DNA of 64,000 nt from an uncultured Eggerthellaceae bacterium (GCA_947566075.1 CANOIM010000012.1:1-64000), one strand, 5' to 3'; positions 41,614 through 51,308 are shown, numbered from the stretch's first letter. Translations and numbers: made by a program. The notes: generated by a model not told the origin, from the sequence alone.

Positions 41614-44508
41614 ATGGCGCAAGCAATAGAATATGCTGCACGTTTGACAGAGACCATCGGCGCACGGCCCGCCGGTACCGAAGAAGAACAGCAGGCCTCC
41701 TTCTTTATTGATGAGGTCCTTCGCGAAGAGGCCGGTCTTGCCACAGAGATAGAGGAATTCAACTGCAACCTGGGCTATGAGCTTCCCCGCACGGTTTGCT
41801 GCATCGCCACCGCAGTGCTGGGCATCCTGTCCATCTTCCTCACGCTCATGGTGATCCCCTCGGTCATCATCACGCTGATCACCGCCATTCTCTTCATCTT
41901 GGATTCCCTGGGCCGTTCCCCCTTCGCTCGGTTCGGCAATTCAGGCATCAGCCAGAACATCCTGGCGAAGTACACGCCGCAAACAGACGCTGGGACCCGG
42001 GGCCGCAAACGCAAGGTGCTGGTCATTGCCCACTATGATTCCGGCAAGGTGCGCATCGAGGCCAAGGGCGCCATGCTCTCTGCCCTGCCGTATCTTTACA
42101 TCCTTGAGCTGGTGGGCATGGCTCTGGTGCCCGTTGCGCTGCTGATCCGCTTCGTCTCTAGTGCCACCGCTGGCCTGCTGGTGGTGCTGAACGTGCTGAC
42201 GGTCATCGGCGTGGTCCTAGCGCTCATCCCCGTCTTCGGCTTCCTCATCCACCAAACGGCCCAGTACAACCGGGGTGCCAATGTGAATGCGTCTGGGGTT
42301 GCCGTGCTGTTGGAGTGCGCGAAGCGCGTGGGCGAAGAGCCGGAAGAGCTCATGGCCGATGCGGTGATGCATGGCGAAGAGGAGCTGCGTGCCGAAGGGC
42401 TGATCCCGGAAGATGTGGAGCTGACCTATTCGGAAGCGGAGCTTCCCGAAGGCGAACTGACTGATTCCGTGGTGTTCGATGCCACGGTGGCACCGAAGGG
42501 CGAATCGCTCGCGGATGCTGCTCCTGCGGATGCGGCGGTTGGAGTAGCGGCTGCAGCGGTGGCGGGGGCTGCCGGGGTAGGAACCCTAGCTGGGGCAGCA
42601 GCTATGCCTGAGGCAGTGGCCCTTGATCCCGCTTCGGACCAGCGGTCTGCCTACACGGCCGCGGTCTCCCAAGGCATTTCGGAACCCGAACCCGAAGAAG
42701 ACCCTAACGTTCCTGACTGGTATCGCAAGGCCATGCAGAAGGCCAACAAGCACGAAGACGCGGCCGTCACGGAACCGGTGCATCGTTCGAAATTCGCTGA
42801 TGCGTTAGACAACGCCAACGCGGTCAGCGCGAACGCCATCGAACAGGAAGAGAAGCAATCTGAGGTAGAGCGCCGGTTGGCTCAGATGCGGGCGTCCATC
42901 ATGGGTGAAGCGGGGGCACCGGGTGTGGCCACCGCGGCAGCCGCCCAGGCCCACGCGGGCGGTGGCGTTGACGGGTATCTGTCCAGCATGACCGATGCCA
43001 GCAACTATGAAGACGCTGCGGCAAAGCCCGCGGTTCCTGCAGCAGCGCCGGTGACCGCTTCTGGCCCCATTCCCGTTTCCGAAGCCGAGGCCCAGACAGC
43101 GGCAGAAGAGGCGGCCGCGGCCGCAGCAGCAGCCGCCCAGGCAGCCGCAGTGGCTGACAAGACCATCTCCTACATTCCGGTGGAGGTGGATGCAGAGGCT
43201 ATGGCCCGGGAGAACGCTGAGCTCAAGCAGGCAGCCCAAGCCGCCCCGGCCGCTCAGGAAAGCGCTGCCGCGAAGGAAACGGCCCACGGCCGCAAGCGCC
43301 GCACCATCGATCTACCCAGCTTGACGGGAGCTATCGAAGGGGTGAACGCACGTTTGCAGAATGCGCCACTGGCTGAGGAGGAGACATCCACCGAAGAGAC
43401 CAAGGCTGCTCGTCGCCAGGCACGTCAAGAGCGGCTGGCCCATTCGCTGCCTCCCATGGATTCCCAAGATCTGCCCGATCCCGACAAGACCCAGGCCATC
43501 AACACGGCAGGGTCCTTCGTTTCCGCTAGCGCCACTTCCACCTTCAATCCGGTGGGGGAGGAGTTGATCGCCGATGTGCGGGAAGAGGACCTATACATAG
43601 AGGACGCGGATGACTCTGACTACGCCTCTGACTTCACGGCCACCGGAGCCCCAGCTGGCCCGGGCTATGTGGAGATGCCGAAGTCTCGGGCATCCCGGAT
43701 GTTCGGGCGCTTCCGCCGCAAGAAGAAGTCCGACGACGTGTCCATGTCCGAGGCCTACGGCTTGGATGAGAGCTGGGATGCCCGTTCCGCCGGGGCTGCC
43801 CGCGGAGGTTGGGAAAGCTTCCGTGATGACGCCATGGATGTTGATGACTGGGAGGGTGGCGCGTTCTCTAAGGTTCGCCAGCTGGCTAGCCGCAGTGGCA
43901 AGAATGCCGCCGAGGGCGAAGAGGAGGAAGGCCGTGAGAGGCGCGAAGGCCGCTCTACGCGGTCAGGGGCGCGGCGCGCTCGGCGCACTGAAAATCCGTT
44001 CGGCAACATCACCCTCAGCTCCATGTCCTTGGAGGAACGGGAGATCATCCAGCAGTTCCACAGCGGCCCTATCTCCTGTGAGGTGTGGTTCTTGGCGGTG
44101 GGGGCAGAGCTGGCGAACAACGCGGGCATCAAGTCATTCCTGACGGCCCATGCTGATGAGCTGCGCGGGGCTATCGTGATAGACCTGGATGGTTTGGGTA
44201 CAGGGCAGCTGTCCTTGATCGAAGAGGACGGCATCTTCCAGCCGAAGAAGCCATCAGCGCGCATGAAGCGCTACGTCAACAAGGCAGCTTCCACCCTTGG
44301 CGTCAATCTGGGTAAGGGCAAGATGCGTTGGCGCAATTCCGGTGCCTATTGCACGGCGGCCCATGGGTTGCAAACGCTGCACATTGCGGGCATGGAGCAG
44401 GGTAAGCCTGCCTACGCTGCGCAGGCTGATGACGTGATGGAGCATATCTCCGAAGAGAAGCTGGCTGAGAACGCCGCCTTCGTCATAGAGGTTCTCCGCC
44501 AGATATAG
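41614..44508 (+). CDS. M28-like membrane peptidase homologue split by a long disordered insert
   Basis: A 964-residue protein. The N-terminal third has IGARPAGTEEEQQAS, two pairs of membrane spans (about 57-97 and 160-215), and the first zinc-ligand motif IAHYDSGK (about 140). Where M28 enzymes have GANDNASGV, this has GANVNASGVA (about 222-231), replacing the bridging Asp. Then come about 570 residues of Ala/Glu/Pro/Gln-rich, presumably disordered sequence. The second half of the peptidase fold follows: VGAELANNAG (Glu region), IDLDGLGTG, and the LHIAGMEQ...QADDVMEHI end. Start ATG 41614 with GAAAGG. Membrane-bound; activity is doubtful because of the missing Asp. Confidence 0.75.
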   Translation: MAQAIEYAARLTETIGARPAGTEEEQQASFFIDEVLREEAGLATEIEEFNCNLGYELPRTVCCIATAVLGILSIFLTLMVIPSVIITLITAILFILDSLGRSPFARFGNSGISQNILAKYTPQTDAGTRGRKRKVLVIAHYDSGKVRIEAKGAMLSALPYLYILELVGMALVPVALLIRFVSSATAGLLVVLNVLTVIGVVLALIPVFGFLIHQTAQYNRGANVNASGVAVLLECAKRVGEEPEELMADAVMHGEEELRAEGLIPEDVELTYSEAELPEGELTDSVVFDATVAPKGESLADAAPADAAVGVAAAAVAGAAGVGTLAGAAAMPEAVALDPASDQRSAYTAAVSQGISEPEPEEDPNVPDWYRKAMQKANKHEDAAVTEPVHRSKFADALDNANAVSANAIEQEEKQSEVERRLAQMRASIMGEAGAPGVATAAAAQAHAGGGVDGYLSSMTDASNYEDAAAKPAVPAAAPVTASGPIPVSEAEAQTAAEEAAAAAAAAAQAAAVADKTISYIPVEVDAEAMARENAELKQAAQAAPAAQESAAAKETAHGRKRRTIDLPSLTGAIEGVNARLQNAPLAEEETSTEETKAARRQARQERLAHSLPPMDSQDLPDPDKTQAINTAGSFVSASATSTFNPVGEELIADVREEDLYIEDADDSDYASDFTATGAPAGPGYVEMPKSRASRMFGRFRRKKKSDDVSMSEAYGLDESWDARSAGAARGGWESFRDDAMDVDDWEGGAFSKVRQLASRSGKNAAEGEEEEGRERREGRSTRSGARRARRTENPFGNITLSSMSLEEREIIQQFHSGPISCEVWFLAVGAELANNAGIKSFLTAHADELRGAIVIDLDGLGTGQLSLIEEDGIFQPKKPSARMKRYVNKAASTLGVNLGKGKMRWRNSGAYCTAAHGLQTLHIAGMEQGKPAYAAQADDVMEHISEEKLAENAAFVIEVLRQI

Positions 44509-44510
44509 AT

Positions 44511-44667
44511 TAGTTACGAAGCCGCTGCGCGGACTTCGTAACTAATTGACGCTGCGGTTTCTTCTGACACACGATCTTCACCCTTGTGCGCTTACCCTCA
44601 CAACCCTTAGGTTGCTCGGCCGCGCGGCGGGCGAATCTCGTGCGCCAGAAGAACCCTCGCTGTCTTT
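44511..44667 (+). repeat. Hairpin plus 124-bp conserved block, copy 1
   Basis: A hairpin TAGTTACGAAGCCGC-TGC-GCGGACTTCGTAACTA (34 bp with one bulge) is followed by 124 bp (44544-44667) that match 46048-46171 with two differences. It starts 2 bp after the M28-like stop codon. Confidence 0.88.
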
Positions 44668-44827
44668 TGCTCAACCCGTATCTTTTTCAAAACATCTATA
44701 AGGGGCGCTTCGCGCCCAGGAATGTGCGCCGGTTGATCTTCTGATCCTGTCAGTCCCCTGCGGCGCCTAACCATAGGCCGCGGCGGCGAAGTCCTTGGAT
44801 AAGCGCTGCTGGCCTGGTTGGCCGTAG

Positions 44828-44849
44828 GGACAGGAACTCGTTCCTGTCC
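44828..44849. repeat. Dispersed 22-bp palindrome, copy 3
   Basis: Same element in the opposite orientation, preceded by GCCGTAG. Confidence 0.85.
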
Positions 44850-44980
44850 GGGGGTTCGCAACCAATGGTAGCAAGCGAATCGGTAAGAAAGAACGCTCCA
44901 GTTGATAGCGCGTCACCGGTTTTCTCCCATAATAGGGCCTGCATCCAACAGCCTACCAACACCTTCGAAAGGCGTACCCG

Positions 44981-46012
44981 ATGAGCTTTCGCGATAACCT
45001 CCTGCACCTCCGTGCAGCTAACGATATGACCCAGGAACAGCTGGCGGCGTTGCTGGGAGTCAGCCGACAATCCGTGACGAAGTGGGAATCCGATAAGAGC
45101 TATCCGGAAATGGATAAGCTCATCAAGCTTTGTGAGATCTTCGATTGCACGCTGGATGAGCTGGTCACGGGAGACCTGACCGATCGCGCCCCTGCTTCGC
45201 AGGCTGCTGAAGCGGCAGAGGCCACCGAGGCGCTGCCCCCAGGCCCTGCCCCAGACCCCTACGGCTACGATGATCACATGCGCAGTTTCGCCAGCCGTAT
45301 CTCCAGCGGTATCCTGGTCATCATCCTGGGCGCTGCGCTCTCCACCATCTTCTACAGCCTGGGGGAATCCAACGTGCTTGGCTTCCTGCCTCTCTCTGAG
45401 AACATCGCGAACGCGGTGGGCACCCTGTTCATATTGGCAGGCATAGCGCTGGGGCTGCTGCTCATCATTCCAGCGGGTATGGCCCATGCCACCTTCGTGC
45501 GTCAGCATCCTTATGTAGATGATCTTTATAGCGAAGAGGACCGGGCGAAGACTCGTAATTCCTTTGCTTTCGACCTGGTAGCCGGTATCGTGCTCATCTT
45601 CGCGGGCATCTGCGTGATCATCCTGTTCTCAGACACGCCCCTGGAAGGGATCGTGGGTTTGCCGCTCATGCTGGGCTGCATCGCTTTCGGCGTGCGCTCT
45701 ATCGTCTACGGAGGCATGATGCTGGCTCGCCTGAATGTGGCGAACTACAACGAAGCTGCCGCGGAGGTGCTGGCGTCTTCAGAGATCGAATCCCTTGAGC
45801 TTCCCCAAGAGCAGAAGGAAAAGCTGCAGGAATACTCCAAGCGAGACCAGCGCATTGGGGCCATTTGCGGCTTCATCATGATCATCGCCACCATCGCAGG
45901 CTTGGTCATGCTATTCGTGCCCGAATATCAAACGCCGCTCTTCTGGATGGCATGGGTCATCGGCGGTCTGCTCTGCGGAGCTGTTTCCACTCTGATGAAG
46001 GTTGCGAAGTGA
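44981..46012 (+). CDS. XRE-type HTH protein with five or six membrane spans
   Basis: A 343-residue protein. Residues 1-65 are an XRE-family helix-turn-helix (MTQEQLAALLGVSRQSVTKW ... CTLDELVTGDL), then a Pro/Ala linker, then hydrophobic segments around 105-123, 145-168, 205-226, 232-250 and 305-340. It probably sits in the membrane with the HTH in the cytoplasm, sensing an envelope or stress signal. Such fusions are common in gut Gram-positive bacteria; targets are unknown. The gene lies between two direct copies of the hairpin/124-bp repeat. Confidence 0.8.
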   Translation: MSFRDNLLHLRAANDMTQEQLAALLGVSRQSVTKWESDKSYPEMDKLIKLCEIFDCTLDELVTGDLTDRAPASQAAEAAEATEALPPGPAPDPYGYDDHMRSFASRISSGILVIILGAALSTIFYSLGESNVLGFLPLSENIANAVGTLFILAGIALGLLLIIPAGMAHATFVRQHPYVDDLYSEEDRAKTRNSFAFDLVAGIVLIFAGICVIILFSDTPLEGIVGLPLMLGCIAFGVRSIVYGGMMLARLNVANYNEAAAEVLASSEIESLELPQEQKEKLQEYSKRDQRIGAICGFIMIIATIAGLVMLFVPEYQTPLFWMAWVIGGLLCGAVSTLMKVAK

Positions 46013-46016
46013 TCTG

Positions 46017-46171
46017 GTTACGCGGCCGCTTTGCGGACCGCGTAACGAATTGACGCTGCGGTTTCTTCTGACACACGATCTTCACCCTTATGCGCTTACC
46101 CTCACAACCCTTAGGTTGCTCGGCCGCGCGGCGGGTGAATCTCGTGCGCCAGAAGAACCCTCGCTGTCTTT
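46017..46171 (+). repeat. Hairpin plus 124-bp conserved block, copy 2
   Basis: The hairpin stem reads GTTACGCGGCCGC / GCGGACCGCGTAAC: both sides of the stem differ from copy 1 in a compensating way. The 124-bp block at 46048-46171 is nearly identical to copy 1. It starts 4 bp after the HTH gene's stop. Confidence 0.88.
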
Positions 46172-46189
46172 GATCTGGTCCGAATCCTT

Positions 46190-46405
46190 TTAAAACCACC
46201 TTATGGAGCGCTTCGCGCCCATCATCCACCCGGATAGGGTGTCAACCCGAACGCGGAGCGATACCCACGCCGAAGGCGTGAGTAAAAGCAGAGGGGGACG
46301 CGATGAGCGTCCCCCGATACACTTGGCGGCCGCGGTGAGCGGACGCCCGCAGTGATGATGCGGGCCTGATAAGGCCCCATCAGCAGTGCGGCTGGTTTTT
46401 AGTTG
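46190..46405 (+). repeat. Mosaic intergenic repeat, partial copy
   Basis: Matches 13915-14100 in the same orientation: CACCCGGAT, GAACGCGGAGCGA, the ACGCCGAAGGCGT stem, the GGGGGACGCGATGAGCGTC stem, and CAGTGCGGCTGGTTTTTAGT. The nearby hybrid kinase is downstream. Confidence 0.75.
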
Positions 46406-46697
46406 TTGCAGAAGACGTATCAGCAGAATGAAGGGGAGGGTGGAGAGAAGGCTGCGGAGCTTCTGAACGGAACCCTCTCCTTCATTCGATGCCAACCAAA
46501 CCAGCAGCACGATACCCTTGCGGGACGCGCCGAGGCGAGCATGGTCGGGTGCCTTTTTCTCATCTTTAAGGTAACGGTAAAGCAGCGCTTTCCGCCGCCG
46601 TCTTCGCCATGCATCACACCTTCTATCCTGTAACAACGCGCTTCAGCCCCTGCCGCAGGCACCGGGCCGAACGCTATGAAGGGGAACCGGAGGAACG

Positions 46698-48992
46698 TTG
46701 GAGCATCCGCAGAAGAAACATCAGGCCGCATCCTGGGCCATGCACATCACTGCTGTGTGCGCAGGTCTCTTCCTGGTTGCCTTCTTCGTGGTCACCGTGA
46801 ACAACATGGCCACCATCTCCTCTCAGGTGGAAGAGATGAAAGACGGTCCCTTCCCCACATCTGTGGCCGCGGGGCACATTGAAACGGATATCGCCCAGAT
46901 CGAAACGCTCTCCACCCATCTGACCCATTTTCGCCTTTTCCCTGAGAAGACCACGGAGCTTCGCCATCAATTCCAAGAGATAGATGCGAACCTGCGAAAG
47001 CAGTTCAAGCAGATGAACCCCCATGCGTTGCTCAACCCGGCAGACACGCGGGTGTTGAAGGCTGATTACGAGATGCTCTATGTGCGGCTGACCCATGTGC
47101 TGCGGCTGGTGGAAGACGAATCGGTCACCAGCGAATTCGCCGAAGCCTATGTGGCTGACAACATCACGCCGCTTTCGAACAAGATGCTGGCCATGGCGAA
47201 CAAGATCCTGGACGAAACCACCCAAGAGGTATCAAGAACCTACACGGTGGTCAACGCCGCCTGCGTGCAGACCATCATCCTGTCCTGCATCCTGATGGTG
47301 TGCGTGGTGGTGCTCATCGTGTTCTATCTGATCCTCTTGCGTCGGAAGCAGCAACAGGAGAATTTGCTGCGGCAACACCTGGAAGAGGCCGTTGCCTTGG
47401 CCGAACAGGCCAATGAGGCGAAGAGCGATTTCCTTTCCAATATGAGCCACGATATTCGCACGCCCATGAACGCCATCATCGGGCTGACGCGCATCGCGGA
47501 TGACAACATCGATGACCCGTTGCGCGTGAAGCAGTGCCTGACGCGCATCATGACCTCATCCCGGCATCTGCTTTCGCTCATCAACGACGTGCTTGACATG
47601 AACAAGATAGAAAGCGGCAAGACCACCCTGTCCGAAGACCGGCTCTCCCTGCCTGACTTGCTGGCAGAGCTGATCACCATCGTGCATCCTCAATCAGAGG
47701 AGAAGCACCTCCAGGCAGATATCATCATCAATGATATCCACCATGAGCAACTCATCGGTGATTCCATGCGGCTGCGTCAGATCTTGCTGAATCTCATCTC
47801 CAACGCCATCAAATACACCAACGAGGGCGGCTTCGTCCGGCTGATCGTGACGGAGGATTCGCCCACGGTCAATGGTGTGGCGAACATGCAGTTCGTGGTG
47901 GAAGACAATGGCATCGGCATGGATAAAGAATTCCTCCAATACGTCTTCGAACCCTTCGAGCGCGAACGCAATGACGCCACCATCTTCACCGAAGGCACGG
48001 GCTTGGGAATGGCCATCACGAAGAACCTGGTAGAGCTCATGGGCGGCACCATCCAGGTGGAAAGCGAAGTGGGGAAGGGCACGAAGTTCCGTGTGAACCT
48101 GCCGCTCAAAGTGAAGGAAGGCGCGTCTTGGGGACAACCGCCTGACACCTCCGGCTTCGAAGGCTTGCGCATCCTAGTGGTAGATGACAACTATCTGGTC
48201 ATGCAGAATGCCATCCACACCCTTTCTGAATTCGGGGCCACCGCCGAGGGAACCACCACTCCTGAACGAGCGGCGGACCTCGTGGTGCAGGCCACGAGGA
48301 AGGCCAAGCCCTTCGATCTGGTGATCGTTGACCTTGAGATGCCGGACATGGGCGGTGCCGAATGCATCCAGAGCATCCATGAGGCAATGGATGCAACCGA
48401 AGAGCGAACGCCCCCTATCCTGGTGGCCTCCTATGGCGGCAGCGTCCAAGATGATGGAAGCCGCGTTGAGGGGACTGCAGGCACTATCTCAAAACCCTTG
48501 TTCCGGTCGGTGCTCTATGCTGCCGTGCGGCAGCAGTGCATCAACGGCGGTCAAGCGCCGGAGCCCATTGCTCCCACGAAGCGGATGCAGCTGGGTGGCC
48601 GGGTGCTGTTGGTGGAAGACAATGAGATCAACCGAGAGATAGGCACAGAGCTGGTCTCCAAGTTCGGGCCCCAGGTGGAAAGCGCTGTGGATGGCATAGA
48701 GGCCGTGGCAAAGGTGGCCGATGAGCCGGACGGCTACTATGACCTGGTGCTCATGGATTGCAAGATGCCTCACATGAACGGCTTCGAGGCAACGGAAGCT
48801 CTGCGGCAATTCACCAAGGAACGCGGGCGCAGCCATTTGCCCATCGTGGCCATGACGGCGAATGCCTTCGCTGAGGACCGTGACCACGCCCTGGCCTCAG
48901 GGATGGACGGGTTCCTTACGAAGCCCATTGACATGACCGAACTGGAGAACACCCTGCGGAAATACCTGCCGAGCGGGACAACGGGGACGTAG
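46698..48992 (+). CDS. Hybrid sensor histidine kinase with two receiver domains
   Basis: A 764-residue membrane kinase. Two spans (about 15-37 and 185-213) enclose a helical extracellular sensor domain; then HisKA with SDFLSNMSHDIRTPMN (His about 255), HATPase with SNAIKYTNEGG, EDNGIGM and GTGLGMAI, a first receiver (LVVDDN ... VIVDLEMPD, Asp present), and a second receiver (LLVEDN ... VLMDCKMPHMNG ... TKPID). No phosphotransfer domain follows. The TTG 46698 start is chosen for the GGAGG 6 bp before it; ATG 46740 is an alternative. Its last codons and stop come from a large-palindrome half-copy. Confidence 0.88.
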   Translation: MEHPQKKHQAASWAMHITAVCAGLFLVAFFVVTVNNMATISSQVEEMKDGPFPTSVAAGHIETDIAQIETLSTHLTHFRLFPEKTTELRHQFQEIDANLRKQFKQMNPHALLNPADTRVLKADYEMLYVRLTHVLRLVEDESVTSEFAEAYVADNITPLSNKMLAMANKILDETTQEVSRTYTVVNAACVQTIILSCILMVCVVVLIVFYLILLRRKQQQENLLRQHLEEAVALAEQANEAKSDFLSNMSHDIRTPMNAIIGLTRIADDNIDDPLRVKQCLTRIMTSSRHLLSLINDVLDMNKIESGKTTLSEDRLSLPDLLAELITIVHPQSEEKHLQADIIINDIHHEQLIGDSMRLRQILLNLISNAIKYTNEGGFVRLIVTEDSPTVNGVANMQFVVEDNGIGMDKEFLQYVFEPFERERNDATIFTEGTGLGMAITKNLVELMGGTIQVESEVGKGTKFRVNLPLKVKEGASWGQPPDTSGFEGLRILVVDDNYLVMQNAIHTLSEFGATAEGTTTPERAADLVVQATRKAKPFDLVIVDLEMPDMGGAECIQSIHEAMDATEERTPPILVASYGGSVQDDGSRVEGTAGTISKPLFRSVLYAAVRQQCINGGQAPEPIAPTKRMQLGGRVLLVEDNEINREIGTELVSKFGPQVESAVDGIEAVAKVADEPDGYYDLVLMDCKMPHMNGFEATEALRQFTKERGRSHLPIVAMTANAFAEDRDHALASGMDGFLTKPIDMTELENTLRKYLPSGTTGT

Positions 48993-49010
48993 GCTATTGT
49001 CCTGTTGTCC
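48975..49010. repeat. Large dispersed palindrome, half copy 4
   Basis: Only one arm (GGGACAACGGGGACGTAGGC...) is present, then GTTGTCCC. It encodes the GTTGT ending and the TAG stop of the hybrid kinase and reaches the end of helD. Confidence 0.85.
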
Positions 49011-51122
49011 CTACTGCACGAAGATGGTCAACCGGCGGGTGGCGCGGGAAATAGCCGTGTACAACCGGCGGCGCTCTAGCGGATCTTCTGGGTCAAGCCC
49101 TGCGGGGGCCTTCGCCAGTATCACGCCATCGAATTCCAGCCCCTTGGCTAATGCCAGCGGGATGATCACGGGCCCACGTTCAGGCAACGGGCGCTTGCCA
49201 TCCATGACGGTGGGGTGCACGCCCTGTTCCGCCAGCTGCTTTCCCAGCCGCTTCGCATCCTGCTTCCACGGCACGATGACCGCCGTGAGCCCGGGCTCAG
49301 CTTCCGCCTGGCGAAGGACCTTCGCCAATTCCGGCAGGTAGTCCTCCGGTTGCGGTGCCAAGATGAGCGGATCAGTGCCGCCCCGTTGGACGGATTGGAT
49401 GCTCATGCCCGTATCAGGGCTGGCCAGGCGGCCGAACAGCTCAGTGATCTGGGGCGTGCAGCGGTAGCTGGTGGGCAGCGTGCATTCCGAAACGGGCCCA
49501 TGGCAGATGCCGCCGCGGGTGCCCGCGAAGATGGCGCGGATCTCTTGGAAGCTGGCCGTTCCTTCGGCGATGGCTTGGTTCGGGTCTCCCAGCAGCAGGA
49601 AGTGGGCGTTGCGGAAGTAGCGTGCGGCCACGATCAGCTGGGCAGCCGTGTAGTCTTGCACCTCATCTATCATGGCGAACCGCACGTCTTCGGCGGCCAG
49701 GCCGGTGATGCCCATCTTGAGGTAGAGCCACTCCAGGGAGGTGAGGCCGCCGCGGCTCAGCAGGCGGTAGCCCAGGTGGTCCACATCTATCCAGACATCC
49801 TCTTCCAGCAAAGCGAAGGCGGGGGCGAACTGGCGGCGAACGAATTGCCGTGCCGCTGAAACGGCTTCCTCCTCGGTCAGCAGCTCTACGGGGCTGCCGA
49901 AGAGGCTGATCTGCTCGTCAAGGGAAAGGGCGGCCAGCTGGTCTTGCACCTCGTCTTTGGCGGCCAGCTGGTTCAGCCGGGTGTCCAGCCTCTTCGCCAG
50001 GGCTTCGCGCATCAGGGTGACGCGCCGGGGGCCAGCAGGCAGGTTGCTGTGCTTGGCGGACAGCTTGAGCATCTGGCTGGCGCTGATGAGCCGCGTTCCG
50101 TCCCAGCTGATATCGCGGAAGTCCCCGGGTTGGAAATCGAACCGCTCCAAGGCTGCGTCAATGGCATCCAGCCGTTCCACGGGCACATTCGCATCTCCCA
50201 CGCCGCGCCCCTCTGGCAGGAGGTTCGCCATGAGCTGATGCCAGGGCATCATGGGCGGGTTCTTCTCGCCCATCTGTGGCAGGACGCTTTCGATGTAGGT
50301 GCCGAAGACGGCGTTGGGCGTGATGAGGGTCACCTGACGAGGGTCCAGCGAATCACGCAGCTGGTAGAAGAGGTAGGCGATGCGCTGCATCATCACCGAG
50401 GTCTTGCCGCTGCCCGCCGCCCCTATGACCAGCAGCGTGGGCACGTCCTCGTGGCGGATGACGGTGTTCTGCTCCTTTTGGATGGTGGTGGTGATGGCTT
50501 CCATGTGGCTGGACTTGCCCTGTTCCAGGGATTGGAGCAGCAGTGGGTCCTGGATGGCCACCGTGGTGTCGAAGTATTGGAGCAGCTGGTCTTCGGCAAT
50601 GCTGAACTGGCGGCGCAGTTGCAGGACTGCCTGGATGGTGCGGCCGTTCGCCTGGTAGGAAGTGGGCCCGGTACCCTGGTTGTAATAGGTCTCCGCAATG
50701 GGGGAGCGCCAGTCCACCACCAGCTTCTGGTAGTTCTCGTCCGAGATGCCCACCGCTCCAATGTAGATCTCTTTCACGTCTTCGAACTGGGGGAACTTGA
50801 GGTTCACCTTCGCGAAGTAGGGTTGCTTGAGCAAGAGCGTGATGTCTGCCAAGCGCTGGGCATCCAGCGTTTGCGTCAGGTTCGACATCTCTACGATGGT
50901 GTTCATGGCGCTGAAGTCAGCATAGGTTTCCATGGCATCAGCGTAGTTCGCCAGGTTCACGGAAAGCTCTTCGGCCATGGCACGCTTGTCCTGTTCCGCC
51001 TGGGCGGCAGTGCGCTCCATGCGCTTGACGCAATCAGTGCCCAGGCGCTTGAGCTCACCATAGACGTGGGTGAGGTGGTCCTGCTCTTGTTGGAAGATGT
51101 CATTTTGCATGGGGAGCATCAT
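49011..51122 (-). CDS. helD: RNA-polymerase-associated helicase HelD
   Basis: A 703-residue superfamily 1 helicase-like ATPase. HelD removes stalled or post-termination RNA polymerase from DNA. The N-terminal coiled-coil arm (QQEQDHLTHVYGELKRLG) precedes the ATPase: LLVIGAAGSGKTSVMMQR (Walker A), MIDEVQDYT (Walker B), LGDPNQAI, a SYRCTPQI motif, GLEFDGVI and YTAISRATRRL. Start is ATG 51122 or 51110; neither has a strong ribosome site. It is convergent with the kinase and divergent from argG. Confidence 0.9.
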   Translation of the reverse strand: MMLPMQNDIFQQEQDHLTHVYGELKRLGTDCVKRMERTAAQAEQDKRAMAEELSVNLANYADAMETYADFSAMNTIVEMSNLTQTLDAQRLADITLLLKQPYFAKVNLKFPQFEDVKEIYIGAVGISDENYQKLVVDWRSPIAETYYNQGTGPTSYQANGRTIQAVLQLRRQFSIAEDQLLQYFDTTVAIQDPLLLQSLEQGKSSHMEAITTTIQKEQNTVIRHEDVPTLLVIGAAGSGKTSVMMQRIAYLFYQLRDSLDPRQVTLITPNAVFGTYIESVLPQMGEKNPPMMPWHQLMANLLPEGRGVGDANVPVERLDAIDAALERFDFQPGDFRDISWDGTRLISASQMLKLSAKHSNLPAGPRRVTLMREALAKRLDTRLNQLAAKDEVQDQLAALSLDEQISLFGSPVELLTEEEAVSAARQFVRRQFAPAFALLEEDVWIDVDHLGYRLLSRGGLTSLEWLYLKMGITGLAAEDVRFAMIDEVQDYTAAQLIVAARYFRNAHFLLLGDPNQAIAEGTASFQEIRAIFAGTRGGICHGPVSECTLPTSYRCTPQITELFGRLASPDTGMSIQSVQRGGTDPLILAPQPEDYLPELAKVLRQAEAEPGLTAVIVPWKQDAKRLGKQLAEQGVHPTVMDGKRPLPERGPVIIPLALAKGLEFDGVILAKAPAGLDPEDPLERRRLYTAISRATRRLTIFVQ

Positions 51123-51281
51123 AAACGAGTCCCCAGGGGATGCCTAGCCTTGAATACTGTGCCTACACAGGGTAAACTTATTGCTAAGGGCGGCATCTCG
51201 TGTGCCGCCCTGGTGTTCTCTGCCCTCTTCAACCCTCTTCTGTTCCCTTCGCCGCCCGCAACCGTTCACGGGGAACGGCCC

Positions 51282-51308
51282 TTGACAGAAATATCGTTGT
51301 GCTATCAT
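51282..51308 (+). promoter_or_regulatory. Promoter of the arginine leader
   Basis: A perfect TTGACA at 51282-51287 and TGCTATCAT with TATCAT at 51303-51308, spacing 15 bp, which is short but eased by the extended TG. A CCGTTC/GAACGG hairpin lies just upstream (51262-51278). Confidence 0.6.

Larger units (their letters stand above)
44509..44980. other. Repeat-filled gap before the HTH regulator
   Basis: A 472-bp gap that holds hairpin-repeat copy 1 (44511-44667), a segment of the mosaic repeat (about 44690-44850) and the 22-bp palindrome (44828-44849). I see no gene. GAAAGG precedes the HTH gene. Confidence 0.7.
46013..46697. other. Repeat-filled gap before the hybrid kinase
   Basis: A 685-bp gap with hairpin-repeat copy 2 (46017-46171) and a mosaic-repeat segment (46190-46405). 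The remaining 290 bp hold no gene I can support. GGAGG lies just before the TTG start of the kinase. Confidence 0.7.

Noticed and set aside
51189..51211. GGGCGGCA/TGCCGCCC hairpin as the argG terminator-type regulator
   Set aside because: It lies upstream of the promoter and has no T-tract; probably an unrelated hairpin.
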